Below are positions 27,463 to 36,296 of a DNA stretch of 64,000 bases, piece after piece. Source of the stretch: Terriglobales bacterium. GTDB taxonomy: Bacteria; Acidobacteriota; Terriglobia; Terriglobales; Acidobacteriaceae. The translations under genes and the position numbers were made by a program. The DNA is taken from the NCBI GenBank assembly GCA_035651655.1, contig DASRFG010000026.1:48499-112498 (forward strand), in the 5' to 3' direction. The stretch's first letter is position 1. Each line of letters starts with the position of its first letter. Below the pieces are notes generated by a model. It had not been told where the DNA came from. It ran no database searches and worked only from the letters and a program-made list of their open reading frames with translations.

Positions 27463-28542
27463 TTACTTCTTTCTACGACTCACAACACCAGCGGCCAGGG
27501 AGCCGAAACCAAGCAGCCCGAGTAACGGCAGTGGAGAAGCCGTCTGGGGAAGCTTGTTCTCTGCAGTCTGGGTGCCGGCGGCATTTTGATCGCTAGCAGC
27601 TGCAGCGCTCTGGTCGGTGCTGGGAGTGCTGCTGCTGGCAGCGGCGGCGTTCTGATCGCTGCTGCTGGGAGTGCTGCTGCTCGCGGCGGCGGCGTTCTGA
27701 TCGCTGCTGCTGGGAGTACTGCTGCTCGGGCTGGAGCTGGCGGCAGAGGCACTCTGATCACTGGCGCTTGGCGTGCTGGCATTGCTGCCGGCGGCAGGCT
27801 GCGCATTCGACGGGCTACCAGCAGTGCTGGAGGCCGACGGATTGGCAGCGCTGGACGAAGCAGCAGATGAATTCGCGCTCTGATCGCTCGGAGTCGCAGT
27901 TGACGGAGTCGAGGCCGAAGACGGCTGATTGGCAGCCGCGGTTTGGCTGGTCTCTCCGGCAGCAGAACCGGTGGAGGCTGCTCCGCTGCTCATGCCCGCC
28001 GAGGGTGAGCTCGAGGAGGATGACGCGCAATGATCGGAGACCATCTTCACGTCACTCACCTGAATGGTGTTGCCATTCGCAGAGCTGGTGCCAGTGCTGG
28101 CGGAACTGCCGGAACCGCTAGCCGACGTGCCGGTCACCTGAACTTCGTGTCCAACATGCTCAGCCAGTTTGCTGGTATCGCCCGTGACGGTGTAGGTGGT
28201 GCCAGTGGTGTCCTGAACCAGAGTGTAGCTCCCGTTCGAACCTTGCAGACAGCCTTGAACGCTGTTCTGACCGCTGGATGAAGCTGCCATGCCGCTCTGA
28301 TCTGCGGACTGGCCTGAAGGCGTGCTCTGCCCCGGCGTCTGGTTGCTGCTGGGGGAGGTTGCCGATGAGTTAGGGTTGGATGGTTGATTCTGGTCTGGCG
28401 TCGGGGTGGATTGCGAACCCTGAGCCGAGGGCTGACTAGCGCTGCCGCTGGCACTGCCTGAGGACGATGTACCCTGATCTTGCGCGATCGCCACCGCAGC
28501 CCCAAGCAGCAGAATCCAGCTCAAACTTAATGCTTTCTTCAT
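27463..28542 (-). CDS. Ser/Ala-rich secreted protein with LPQTA-type C-terminal sorting-like tail
   Basis: The 359-residue protein starts at ATG 28542 with an excellent ribosome-binding site (GGAGGAAATGC) and a signal peptide (LSWILLLGAAVAIAQ). Most of it is low-complexity Ser/Ala/Gln/Pro. A folded patch at about 90-150 (VQGCLQGSNGSYTLVQDTTG, then GHEVQVTGTSA) resembles the small OB-like domain seen in other acidobacterial secreted proteins. The end, LPQTASPLPLLGLLGFGS followed by a hydrophobic stretch and RRKK, has the order of a cell-surface sorting signal. No sortase gene is in the window. Function unknown; a surface or envelope stress protein is plausible. Confidence 0.8.
   Translation of the reverse strand: MKKALSLSWILLLGAAVAIAQDQGTSSSGSASGSASQPSAQGSQSTPTPDQNQPSNPNSSATSPSSNQTPGQSTPSGQSADQSGMAASSSGQNSVQGCLQGSNGSYTLVQDTTGTTYTVTGDTSKLAEHVGHEVQVTGTSASGSGSSASTGTSSANGNTIQVSDVKMVSDHCASSSSSSPSAGMSSGAASTGSAAGETSQTAAANQPSSASTPSTATPSDQSANSSAASSSAANPSASSTAGSPSNAQPAAGSNASTPSASDQSASAASSSPSSSTPSSSDQNAAAASSSTPSSSDQNAAAASSSTPSTDQSAAAASDQNAAGTQTAENKLPQTASPLPLLGLLGFGSLAAGVVSRRKK
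27622..27728 (-). repeat. 45-bp tandem repeat inside the Ser/Ala-rich gene
   Basis: Two nearly identical 45-bp units (27622-27666 and 27667-27711) and the start of a third encode repeated SSTPSSSDQNAAAAS. They are in frame, so copy-number change would alter length without breaking the gene. Confidence 0.85.
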
Positions 28543-28708
28543 GCATTTCCTCCGAAAAGTTCCCCGCCTCTGGCGCAAAGGTACAGGGGTCGATCTTTGA
28601 ACAATCAGGTCATTAGAACCAGCTGCTTGAGCCGGGGTTTGCTCCCGGTAAAAAGATACTGACTTGCTGCTGGATGCCTTTAACCGACTAAAATGACTAC
28701 CTTTCCCA

Positions 28709-29182
28709 ATGAAGACCGACTCCGGCGATGAGGTATGGATGCAGGAAGCTTTGCGCCAGGCGCAGTGCGCGTTGGACGCAGGGGAAGTCCCCGTGGGCGC
28801 GGTCGTGGTTTTTGAGGGCCGGGTGGTTGGCCGCGGATTAAATCGCAATTTGCGCGACCTCGATCCCACTGCGCATGCCGAGGTTGTCGCCCTGCGCGAA
28901 GCGGCCGCCGCTCTAGGTAACCACCGCCTCCTCAATTGCGAGCTGTATGCGACAATCGAGCCCTGCGCGATGTGTGCAGGCGCGATGATCCATGCCCGCT
29001 TACGGCGCCTGGTGTACGGCGCTGATGATCCCAAAGCTGGCGCCGTCCATTCGGTGCTCTCGGTGATCAATCACCCGCAGTTGAATCACTCCATAGAAGT
29101 TCGGCGCGGCGTGCTCGCCGAGCAATGTGGAAAGTTGCTGCAGGCCTTCTTCCGCCGGCGGCGTGCCGAACAGAAAGCGTAA
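28709..29182 (+). CDS. tadA: tRNA-specific adenosine deaminase
   Basis: TadA converts adenosine 34 of tRNA-Arg(ACG) to inosine. The 157-residue zinc deaminase has the catalytic HAEVVALREA (His and general-base Glu) and PCAMCAGAMIHARL (two zinc cysteines), with QAQCALDAGEVPVGAV at the start and VLAEQCGKLLQAFFRRRR at the end. The length is typical. It is divergent from the LPQTA-protein gene and converges with the 29201-29746 gene. Confidence 0.95.
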   Translation: MKTDSGDEVWMQEALRQAQCALDAGEVPVGAVVVFEGRVVGRGLNRNLRDLDPTAHAEVVALREAAAALGNHRLLNCELYATIEPCAMCAGAMIHARLRRLVYGADDPKAGAVHSVLSVINHPQLNHSIEVRRGVLAEQCGKLLQAFFRRRRAEQKA

Positions 29183-29200
29183 GTCTCGAGAGAATTATTT

Positions 29201-29746
29201 CTACAGAGCCTCGGAAACGAGCCACCCGTGCAACAACTGGCGTACTTTGCCACCTTCGATACGGCGGCGCACTGCATTGAGCACAGTGATATGAGCGCTC
29301 GTGCCTCGTCCCGAGAAGCCTGCCCAATAAGGGACGTAGAGGTCCTGAATGGGTTGTGCGACGATCGAGAAGTCTCTGAGCCGGAAAAAGCCACGCCGAA
29401 AGACAACGCGCCGGATCTTTTCCACCAGCAAGTATTGAGCCTCTCCGTCATTCAGCACAGGGGCGACCCGATTACGGGTTTGGACGCGAATTGTCTCTGG
29501 CGCATCGCGCCCAAAGCTGAAAATGTCTAGGCTGCCGTTCACCACGTCTATGCCAATAAGGCGGGAATCGCTGCCGGCGCCGTTTCGAATCTCGGTGCGA
29601 AAAACTCGAAATGGAAGATAGAAATCCGACACCACGCGGAGCGGTCCAGGATACGCGTTGCGCAACAACCCTGAAATCCCAGCAGACATCTGGCGCACTG
29701 CCTCATCGCGAGTGACGTTCGGCCGCAGGCTGAGAATCGTGTCCAT
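29201..29746 (-). CDS. conserved-looking hypothetical protein downstream of the symporter
   Basis: I do not recognise a family. The 181-residue protein is mixed alpha/beta, begins MDTILSLRPNVTRDEAVRQM, and has aromatic blocks VVSDFYLPFRVFRTEI and QDLYVPYWAGFSGRG; there is no signal peptide. ATG at 29746 lies five bases after the symporter stop; a GTG at 29770 overlapping that gene is an alternative. The tight spacing says the two are co-transcribed, so it may assist or regulate the transporter, which is a guess. Confidence 0.65.
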   Translation of the reverse strand: MDTILSLRPNVTRDEAVRQMSAGISGLLRNAYPGPLRVVSDFYLPFRVFRTEIRNGAGSDSRLIGIDVVNGSLDIFSFGRDAPETIRVQTRNRVAPVLNDGEAQYLLVEKIRRVVFRRGFFRLRDFSIVAQPIQDLYVPYWAGFSGRGTSAHITVLNAVRRRIEGGKVRQLLHGWLVSEAL

Positions 29747-29751
29747 ACTGT

Positions 29752-31464
29752 TCAACGGAAGTAAACCCACAGACCCACTACGGTCGCGATTAGCAGGAAG
29801 GTAAAGATCAAATTGATGCGATGTTCCCGTTGAGTTTCAGCAGCCGGTTTGTACTGGGCCCGAAGCAGGCTGGGGTCCATCGCCGAAACATCAAGCTTGT
29901 CGCTGACAGTCGCAAAGGTCAGGCCAGCAAGTTTGCGGCGATCTGGGGCGGGGGTTGCCAGGCTTACCACGATCAACACCGCCGAACACACCACGAACAT
30001 GAAAATAGCGTAATGAAGAAAGTTAATGTCAACAATCCAGCGAACCAGGGGTGATGCGAAACGATGGCCTCCCGCCGCCCGGTCCAATATCTCGAAGACG
30101 AATCTCACTGCTCCCAAGACGAACCCCGTGAGCAGAGAAGAAATCGCGCCCGATGAATTTAATCTCGTCCAGAGGATGCCAAGAATAAAGCACGCGGTAA
30201 TGGGAGGACTGATGTAGGCCTGCACGCTCTGCAGATAAATGTACAGCTGACTGCTGATCAGATGAATGAATGGCACCCAAAGCAGGCCGAGAACCACCAT
30301 GATGCCCGTGGCTGCGCGTCCAAAGCTTACCAGTTGGTGCTCCGACGCCTGGGGACGGAGCTTCTTATAAAAATCGAGCGTCACCAAAGTAGAGGCCGAA
30401 TTAAACACCGAGCTCATGGCGCCCATCAGTGCGGCCAGCAAGGCCGCTATCATCAAGCCCACTAAGCCCTGCGGCAGCAGATTGATAATTAATGTCGGAT
30501 AAGCAATATCGCCGTTCAGGACCCGGCCGTCCGGACCGATCTTAAAAAGATCGCGATAAAGCGCGAGCGCGATCATCCCCGGAAGCACCAGCATGAACAC
30601 GGGCAGAATCTTCAAAAACCCGGCGAAGATTGTTCCGGCTTTGGCGTGGCCTTCATCTTTGGCGGAGAGCACGCGCTGCACGATTACCTGGTCGGTACAC
30701 CAGTACCAGATACCTAGAATAGGAGCGCCCAAGAAGATTCCCGTCCACGGGAATTCGGGGTCAGTTGCTGGTTTGATCATGTGGAAATAATCAGGAGGCA
30801 GCGCTGCGCGCAATCCCGCGAAGCCACCCACCCGGTGTAATCCAATAAAGCTGAGGATTACCGCCCCGCTAATCAGAATCAAAGTCTGCACCAGATCGGT
30901 GTAAATGACCGCGGCAAGCCCACCGGCAATGGTGTAAATCCCAGTAGCGACAACCAGAATGATCGCCGCGGTAAGAGGACTCCATCCCACGACCCTTTCG
31001 AGTACCACTGCCGCCGCGTACAGGTGGACGGAGATCTTTGTAAATATGTACGCCAGGATGGAAATTACCGCGAGGTAAACAGCACACTGGCGACTAAATC
31101 GTCGCTCCAGGAATTCCGGCATGGTGAAGACATTGGAACGCAAGTAAAACGGAACGAACACCCACCCCAGGATTAAAAGGATGAGGCACGCCAGCCACTC
31201 AAAGTGCCCGACGGCAAGCCCTGTGGTGGCGCCCGACCCGGCAAGTCCGATGAAGTGCTCGGTAGAAATGTTGGATACAAACAGAGACGCGCCAATGGCG
31301 AACCAACCGATATTTCGGCTCGCCAAAAAATAATCCGTGGAGGTGCGTTCACGCCGCGCAAAATGAAGGCCAATGGCAAAAATTACCGCGAAATACGCTC
31401 CGATGATGCCCAGATCCAAGGTGGTAAGAGTTTTGTGGGTAACGTGCGCCACCGCTTGAACCAT
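29752..31464 (-). CDS. sodium:solute symporter (SSS family)
   Basis: A 570-residue inner-membrane transporter with about 13-14 membrane helices. Family features include RERTSTDYFLASRNIGWFAIG near the start, the sodium-site helix GASLFVSNISTEHFIGLAGSG, FTMPEFLERRFS and ALMGAMSSVFNSASTLVTLDFYKK. The layout is SGLT-like (sugar, inositol or related solute), but the substrate cannot be assigned. ATG at 31464 has a strong ribosome-binding site (AGGAGAGGAGCAAC). It is divergent from the secreted protein gene at 31820. Confidence 0.92.
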   Translation of the reverse strand: MVQAVAHVTHKTLTTLDLGIIGAYFAVIFAIGLHFARRERTSTDYFLASRNIGWFAIGASLFVSNISTEHFIGLAGSGATTGLAVGHFEWLACLILLILGWVFVPFYLRSNVFTMPEFLERRFSRQCAVYLAVISILAYIFTKISVHLYAAAVVLERVVGWSPLTAAIILVVATGIYTIAGGLAAVIYTDLVQTLILISGAVILSFIGLHRVGGFAGLRAALPPDYFHMIKPATDPEFPWTGIFLGAPILGIWYWCTDQVIVQRVLSAKDEGHAKAGTIFAGFLKILPVFMLVLPGMIALALYRDLFKIGPDGRVLNGDIAYPTLIINLLPQGLVGLMIAALLAALMGAMSSVFNSASTLVTLDFYKKLRPQASEHQLVSFGRAATGIMVVLGLLWVPFIHLISSQLYIYLQSVQAYISPPITACFILGILWTRLNSSGAISSLLTGFVLGAVRFVFEILDRAAGGHRFASPLVRWIVDINFLHYAIFMFVVCSAVLIVVSLATPAPDRRKLAGLTFATVSDKLDVSAMDPSLLRAQYKPAAETQREHRINLIFTFLLIATVVGLWVYFR

Positions 31465-31819
31465 GTTGCTCCTCTCCTGAAATCCCCAGTCGCCATGCCA
31501 CTGCGCAAGCCAAGGGACCGGAACAGATCATGCGAAGTGCGCCAGACCAAGTGACGAAATCTATCCTAGTGGTTAAATATTCGCAATAGCCGGTTCGGGG
31601 CCGTGACAATTGCTGCGGTTGTAGTGGTTGTGTAAGCTGGTGGGGAACGGTTGCCGCGTTCAGCAAGACGACACTCCGAATTCAGCTTCTAGAAATGCGG
31701 AGCTCAGTTCATCTCCGCCACACGTGCGCGCGCGTGGTTCCTTTGCGGCCAGGTCCAGGTCCCTATCTTTAGGAGTTACTGATGGCTCAGCCTCTCTGAG
31801 CAGACTAGGCAGGATCAAA
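31465..31819. other. divergent intergenic region with small hairpins
   Basis: This 355-bp gap should hold the promoters of the symporter gene (minus) and the secreted-protein gene (plus). A short hairpin GCTCAG/CTGAGC (31785-31801) lies just ahead of the plus-strand start. I see no recognised riboswitch core and no convincing -35/-10 pair. Confidence 0.4.
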
Positions 31820-32773
31820 ATGAACCGTATTTGCGCTTTGGTGATTCTGGTGACAGCGACCGTGTTGTTGCACCCAGGAGGTGCACTCGCTCAGGAAACT
31901 TTCGGCAAGACAGCAAACCCCTCGTCGGGTTCCGCCCCTCTGACCGTGGTTTATACCTATACCTTCGATAACAGCCAAGGTCATCACGCGTTATCGGTAG
32001 ATAAGCCGTCGGACGATAAATGCTCGTCGGTGATTTTTAGTGGCGGAGACTCAAACCACAATAATTTGCTGGATATTGGTGAAATCTGGACTTGGACTTG
32101 CACCGCGGTGATTAATACCACAACCACGAACACCTCGCAGACGGGCGCCAGTTACACCGTATGCCAGGGTAACATCTGCACGACCACTGTCCTTGACTTC
32201 ATCACGGAGAAAGCAACCGTCACCATCACCCCCGCCCCCCTGAAAGTTTCAATAACTGGAACGCAATCCGCCTGCAAGGGCGACCTGGTCACTCTAACGG
32301 CAGTAGCCACCGGCGGAACTCCTCCTTACACATTCAAGTGGAACACTGGCGCAACCAGTCAGACGATCACGCCCAGCACAGCGGTAGCTGGAACCTTCTC
32401 CTTCGGGGTCACGGTAACTGACCAGGCGGGAAGGACAGCTTTTGTAAATACCACTCTCACAGTCGCCTCCGTGTGTTTGGTCCCGTTTCATGCGACGGCA
32501 CATCCCCAGTTTCCTCTATTAACAACCATCGAGTGGGGATGTGGTTTCCAATTTGCGGGTCGCTGCCTGTCGCAAACTATAGTCAAGATTTGTATAGGAG
32601 GGCAGTGCCTCAACAACCCGGCCGTTCCAGGGCCTCCACTTTGTAAGGTGTGCGACGGGCTCATCGCGGCGGGTGCAGGGTTCGCCCTGGGCCTCGGCAT
32701 AGGGCTGTTCTACCGAAGGATGAGAAGGCGATCCCCCAGCTCCGGAAGCGGAGTGCCGAGTCCCTCCCCATAA
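31820..32773 (+). CDS. secreted or surface protein with Ig-like (PKD/SprB) repeat and C-terminal membrane anchor
   Basis: The 317-residue product has a clear signal peptide (MNRICALVILVTATVLL then GGALAQ), an N-terminal beta domain with cysteines, a central PKD/SprB-like module (about 150-215: SITGTQSACKGDLVTL, TGGTPPYTFKWNTGATSQ), and a C-terminal hydrophobic helix AAGAGFALGLGIGLFY followed by RRMRRR. The end looks like a membrane stop signal. It is Thr- and Cys-rich, as expected for an exported protein. Likely a surface adhesin or structural protein. ATG at 31820 is preceded by AGGCAGGAT. Confidence 0.75.
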   Translation: MNRICALVILVTATVLLHPGGALAQETFGKTANPSSGSAPLTVVYTYTFDNSQGHHALSVDKPSDDKCSSVIFSGGDSNHNNLLDIGEIWTWTCTAVINTTTTNTSQTGASYTVCQGNICTTTVLDFITEKATVTITPAPLKVSITGTQSACKGDLVTLTAVATGGTPPYTFKWNTGATSQTITPSTAVAGTFSFGVTVTDQAGRTAFVNTTLTVASVCLVPFHATAHPQFPLLTTIEWGCGFQFAGRCLSQTIVKICIGGQCLNNPAVPGPPLCKVCDGLIAAGAGFALGLGIGLFYRRMRRRSPSSGSGVPSPSP

Positions 32774-32864
32774 CCCTGTAAGGATTGGCTTTCGAACTAT
32801 GTATGGGTATCCTCCTTGTGCACTGGAAAATTGTGTAGTTTGGAGTCGGGGGTGGCACGGGAGG

Positions 32865-32987
32865 ATGGGGTACAGCGTACTGTTGATTGTTTCTCTGCTG
32901 ACGGTAACAAGTGCTGAGGTCACGGCGCAGCGGAGGGAAACAGGCACAAGCCCTCGGTCAGTAGAATCAACGGTTACATGCACATGA
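32865..32987 (+). CDS. possible 40-residue secreted peptide ahead of the glucoamylase
   Basis: A short frame encodes MGYSVLLIVSLLTVTSA and then EVTAQRRETG, which looks like a signal peptide with a very short mature part. Its stop codon overlaps the start codons of the GH15 gene (ATGCACATGA), so it could couple translation of that gene, which lacks its own Shine-Dalgarno sequence. It may equally be chance. A GGGAGG run touches the start and is too close for normal use. Confidence 0.3.
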   Translation: MGYSVLLIVSLLTVTSAEVTAQRRETGTSPRSVESTVTCT

Positions 32988-35458
32988 ACATTGGGCAGGA
33001 ACGGATTGCGCCAGGTTGGCCCGGCATTCCGCCGCGCTGGACCTCAAGCTCCAAGACCGGAGTGGGCACCTCCTTGGTAGCGCAAAGCCGCGTTTGGTTC
33101 ACCCTGAGTCACGGCATCCTGAATGAAATTTACTTCCCACGAGTGGATCAAGCCTGCACACGCGATCAGGGATTTCTTGTTACTGATGGAAAGCAGTACT
33201 TTTCTGAAGAAAAGAGAGATTGCACCTTCGAAAGTATTCCTTGGGAACCCGGAATTCCACTGCACTGCCTGACCAATACATCGGTTGACGGACGCTATCA
33301 AATAAAGAAGGAAGTCCTCACTGATCCTTATCGCAATGTGGTCCTGCAGAAAGTTCGTTTTCTGCCGTTGCAAGGTGCTCTTTCGGATTACCATCTCTAC
33401 TCTCTTCTAGCTCCACACTTGGCCAACTACGGCTACGGCAATACTGCCTGGTGCGGACAATACAAGGGTTCACCCATGCTTTTCGCCCAACGAGACGGCG
33501 TGAGCCTGGCGGTAGCATGCTCTGTTCCCTGGCGAAAAATGTCGGTTGGATTTGTGGGTGTCTCTGACGGCTGGCAAGACCTCTCGCAGCACTACGAAAT
33601 GCAATGGGAATACACTCGGGCGGAGAACGGAAACGTTGCCCTGACGGGAGAGATCGACCTTGCCGCCTGCAACGGGGAATTTTTCGTAGCCATTGGATTC
33701 GGCTCAACCCCTTACGAGGCTGGCCAGTTGACCGCCTCCAGCCTGTTCGAAAACTACGATCTGGTTCGTGAACACTATGTGACCCCTTGGAAAAACTGGC
33801 ACACCACGCTCTTCCCCGCCGATCGTGAGAGTCGTAAACACGATTTGTATAGGGCCAGCGCGGCGATTCTACGGTCCCATGAATCAAAGGATTTTCTGGG
33901 AGGGACCATTGCCAGCCTTTCTATCCCGTGGGGATTCAACAAGGGGGACGACGACCTTGGCGGCTACCACTTGGTCTGGCCAAGGGACTTAGTCGAGGTC
34001 GCGGGCGGTTTTCTCGCTGCCGGAGCCGTTAACGATGCGCTTCGCGTGCTGCGGTATCTGGAGGCCACACAGGAAGCGGAGGGTAACTGGGCGCAGAACC
34101 TATGGCTGAATGGCGAACCATACTGGAATGGCATCCAGATGGACGAAACTGCGCTCCCCATCCTGCTCGTCGATCTTATCCGCCGTAAAGCTCCCGACAA
34201 GATGGAACGCATGGATCGCTGGTGGCCCATGGTCGGTAAAGCAGCAGGCTACTTGGTGCGCACCGGTCCGGTAACCCAACAGGACCGATGGGAGGAAGAT
34301 GCGGGATACTCTCCGTTCACGTTAGCCACCGAGATCGCGGCATTGCTCGCCGCGGCAGACATCGCCGAGTTGGCAGGAAAGGCAGCTACCGCCCAGTATC
34401 TCCGCGACACTGCGGACATCTGGAACGATAACGTAGAGCGCTGGTGTTACGCCGAGGACAGCGATTTGGCTCGTAACCTCGGCGTAGATGGCTATTACGT
34501 GCGGATCGCTCCCCCGGAGGCAGGAACTGCGGCTGGGCCCATCGCCGGTCTGGTTCTGATCAAGAATCGTATTGCGGCGCAGACTATCAAGTCGGCTGCG
34601 CACGTTATTAGTCCGGATTCCCTGGCACTCGTGCGCTTTGGCCTGCGCGCACCGGATGATCCGCGCATTCTAAATACTGTAAAGGTCATTGATGCCTTGC
34701 TGCGGGTGGATTTACCCCAGGGATCTTGTTGGTATCGGTACAACGGCGACGGCTATGGCGAACACGAAGACGGCTCCCCTTTCGACGGAACCGGCATCGG
34801 CCGGCTTTGGCCGCTGCTTACAGGGGAGCGGGGCCATTACGAGTTAGCTGCGGGGAAACCGGAAGCAGCCGAGTCTCTCCTCGCTGCGATGGAACGTTTC
34901 ACAAATGGCAATCATTTGATCCCGGAACAAATCTGGGACTCAGCGGACATCCCCAAGCGAGAGCTATTTCTCGGCAGGCCTTCTGGATCTGCTTGTCCGT
35001 TAGTTTGGGCCCATGCCGAGTACATCAAGCTTCGGCGTTCCCTTCTGGAAGGCGAGGTCTTCGATCAGCCGCCTCAAACCGTAGAGCGTTATCAAGTCCA
35101 AAAGATGGCCGCAATCCATTGTGAGTGGCGTTACAACAATAAAACTTCCTCCATGATGCGGGGAAAGGTTCTACGCATTTCGTTGCTCAAGCCCGCGTTG
35201 GTGCACTGGAGCACTGACCGCTGGGCAACGGCTCAGGATACGAATACCCTCGATTTCGGCCTGGGTACCTACGTCGTGGACCTACCCACAAAGGACCTTC
35301 CTGCCGACACGCGGGTTTGCTTCACCTTTTATTGGCACCAGGCAGATGAGTGGGAAGGCGCGGATTTCGAGGTAGTGATAAAGCCGGAAGAAGAAGTGCC
35401 CGACGCTTTACCGGCGGCCTCCCTTGCGACTGCCCGCACCGGATCACGTAATGACTAA
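32978..35458 (+). CDS. glucoamylase / glycoside hydrolase family 15 protein
   Basis: An 826-residue GH15 enzyme that releases glucose from alpha-glucan ends. It has the N-terminal beta-sandwich (APGWPGIPPRWTSSSKTGVG, about 1-270), the (alpha/alpha)6 barrel with WGFNKGDDDLGGYHLVWPRD, the general-acid region RWEEDAGYSPFTLATE and the general base in LIPEQIWDS, and a C-terminal beta domain (about 690-800). No signal peptide is visible, so it probably acts on internal glycogen. ATG at 32984 (MNIGQERIAP) is an alternative start. No other glycogen gene lies beside it. Confidence 0.92.
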   Translation: MHMNIGQERIAPGWPGIPPRWTSSSKTGVGTSLVAQSRVWFTLSHGILNEIYFPRVDQACTRDQGFLVTDGKQYFSEEKRDCTFESIPWEPGIPLHCLTNTSVDGRYQIKKEVLTDPYRNVVLQKVRFLPLQGALSDYHLYSLLAPHLANYGYGNTAWCGQYKGSPMLFAQRDGVSLAVACSVPWRKMSVGFVGVSDGWQDLSQHYEMQWEYTRAENGNVALTGEIDLAACNGEFFVAIGFGSTPYEAGQLTASSLFENYDLVREHYVTPWKNWHTTLFPADRESRKHDLYRASAAILRSHESKDFLGGTIASLSIPWGFNKGDDDLGGYHLVWPRDLVEVAGGFLAAGAVNDALRVLRYLEATQEAEGNWAQNLWLNGEPYWNGIQMDETALPILLVDLIRRKAPDKMERMDRWWPMVGKAAGYLVRTGPVTQQDRWEEDAGYSPFTLATEIAALLAAADIAELAGKAATAQYLRDTADIWNDNVERWCYAEDSDLARNLGVDGYYVRIAPPEAGTAAGPIAGLVLIKNRIAAQTIKSAAHVISPDSLALVRFGLRAPDDPRILNTVKVIDALLRVDLPQGSCWYRYNGDGYGEHEDGSPFDGTGIGRLWPLLTGERGHYELAAGKPEAAESLLAAMERFTNGNHLIPEQIWDSADIPKRELFLGRPSGSACPLVWAHAEYIKLRRSLLEGEVFDQPPQTVERYQVQKMAAIHCEWRYNNKTSSMMRGKVLRISLLKPALVHWSTDRWATAQDTNTLDFGLGTYVVDLPTKDLPADTRVCFTFYWHQADEWEGADFEVVIKPEEEVPDALPAASLATARTGSRND

Positions 35459-35495
35459 GGCCGGCACCTCGGCGCGTCACACTGGAACTAAAGGT

Positions 35496-35516
35496 CTGGC
35501 GGAGAGGGAGGGATTC
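35496..35516. repeat. left att-like copy of the tRNA-Ser 3' end
   Basis: It is identical over 21 bp to 37961-37981. The six bases before it (AAAGGT) also match those near the right copy, offset by one base. Sequence after the core (AATAAAGCTCC) does not continue the tRNA, so this is a partial copy. Confidence 0.8.
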
Positions 35517-36296
35517 AATAAAGCTCCTGAAATCACAACAATATAGGGTTACAGATTTATTTCAATATTACAAAAAGCATACGTTATATGCAGCCCTACA
35601 CCGACCGGGCACACCGGGCACACTTTTGGACCACCGGAGAAGGCGCTGGAGAGGAGACAATTTCAGAGCCGCGGTTTTCGTTTTGCGAACGTTGACTGCG
35701 GCCCCTTAACGGTGGGTGCCAGCTCCTTCCCGCACTGGCCTAGCGCGGGAGCCAGAGCCTACCACAACGGCTGAGTTCGCAAGTTCGGTCTCCGTAAAGC
35801 TCCTTCTGGTTCACTGTTCTTGTCAGGAGGCAGCGAGTCTCCAAAATCTGCGCTTAACTTTGACGCAGGGCGTGACCCTGGCAGAAGTCACCAACGGTAC
35901 AACTCTGATGCATCGTCTTAAGCCGATGGCAAGATAGCAAAATCCCGTAGCTCAGTCGCGGGAAGAATCAAATCCCGATTGCTACCTGCTCGAACCTGCA
36001 TCGGGACGCTTTCACAAGGTAGGAAGCAAGCCAACTGGCCAACTTCTTCATGTTTCACCTCCTGATAGTGTTCCGACTTCGAGCTTATTTTACCAACTCG
36101 CAACCTGTGAAATCCATAGGTGAATCGCCGTAATTTCAGCACTGCCTGGAGTCAAGCAGCCAGCCCTAACCTATTTCGCACGAGCAGTCATCGCACCGAA
36201 ACCGCCACCAGATTTCATTGTCGAGCATGGTCGCCGTCTTACTGTCCCAGCGATTGCGCGGGTATTTTCGCGTGGGGGGAAAGGCTCAAGGCGCTT
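35517..36296. other. intergenic stretch inside the insertion
   Basis: About 780 bp with no convincing large gene. Its first 80 bases are A/T-rich and contain a small inverted repeat GCATA/TATGC (35577-35591), then a tandem duplication of CCGGGCACA (35605-35622). A 27-codon frame with a very strong ribosome-binding site lies at 35968-36051 on the minus strand. No integrase remnant was recognised in any frame. Confidence 0.5.
35968..36051 (-). CDS. 27-residue peptide with near-perfect Shine-Dalgarno sequence
   Basis: ATG at 36051 follows AGGAGGTGAAAC, an almost ideal ribosome-binding site at normal spacing. The peptide is MKKLASWLASYLVKASRCRF and seven more residues, then TGA. The first half could form an amphipathic or membrane helix with a basic tip. 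It lies inside the tRNA-bounded insertion, downstream of the two larger minus-strand genes. It may be a small membrane peptide, toxin or leader. No homologue is known to me. Confidence 0.4.
   Translation of the reverse strand: MKKLASWLASYLVKASRCRFEQVAIGI

Noticed and set aside
27622-27728. Repeat array as a CRISPR
   Set aside because: Units are adjacent with no spacers and translate in frame to a Ser/Ala repeat, so this is a protein-coding tandem repeat.
31465-31819. Possible riboswitch upstream of the secreted-protein gene
   Set aside because: Small hairpins exist but no conserved aptamer core (such as cyclic-di-GMP or cobalamin type) was found.
35947-35955. GTAGCTCAG, a D-arm-like tRNA sequence in the island
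   Set aside because: The surrounding bases do not form an acceptor, anticodon or T arm; a chance match.
35517-36296. Integrase or transposase remnant in the island
   Set aside because: No frame on either strand gave a tyrosine-recombinase or transposase motif.
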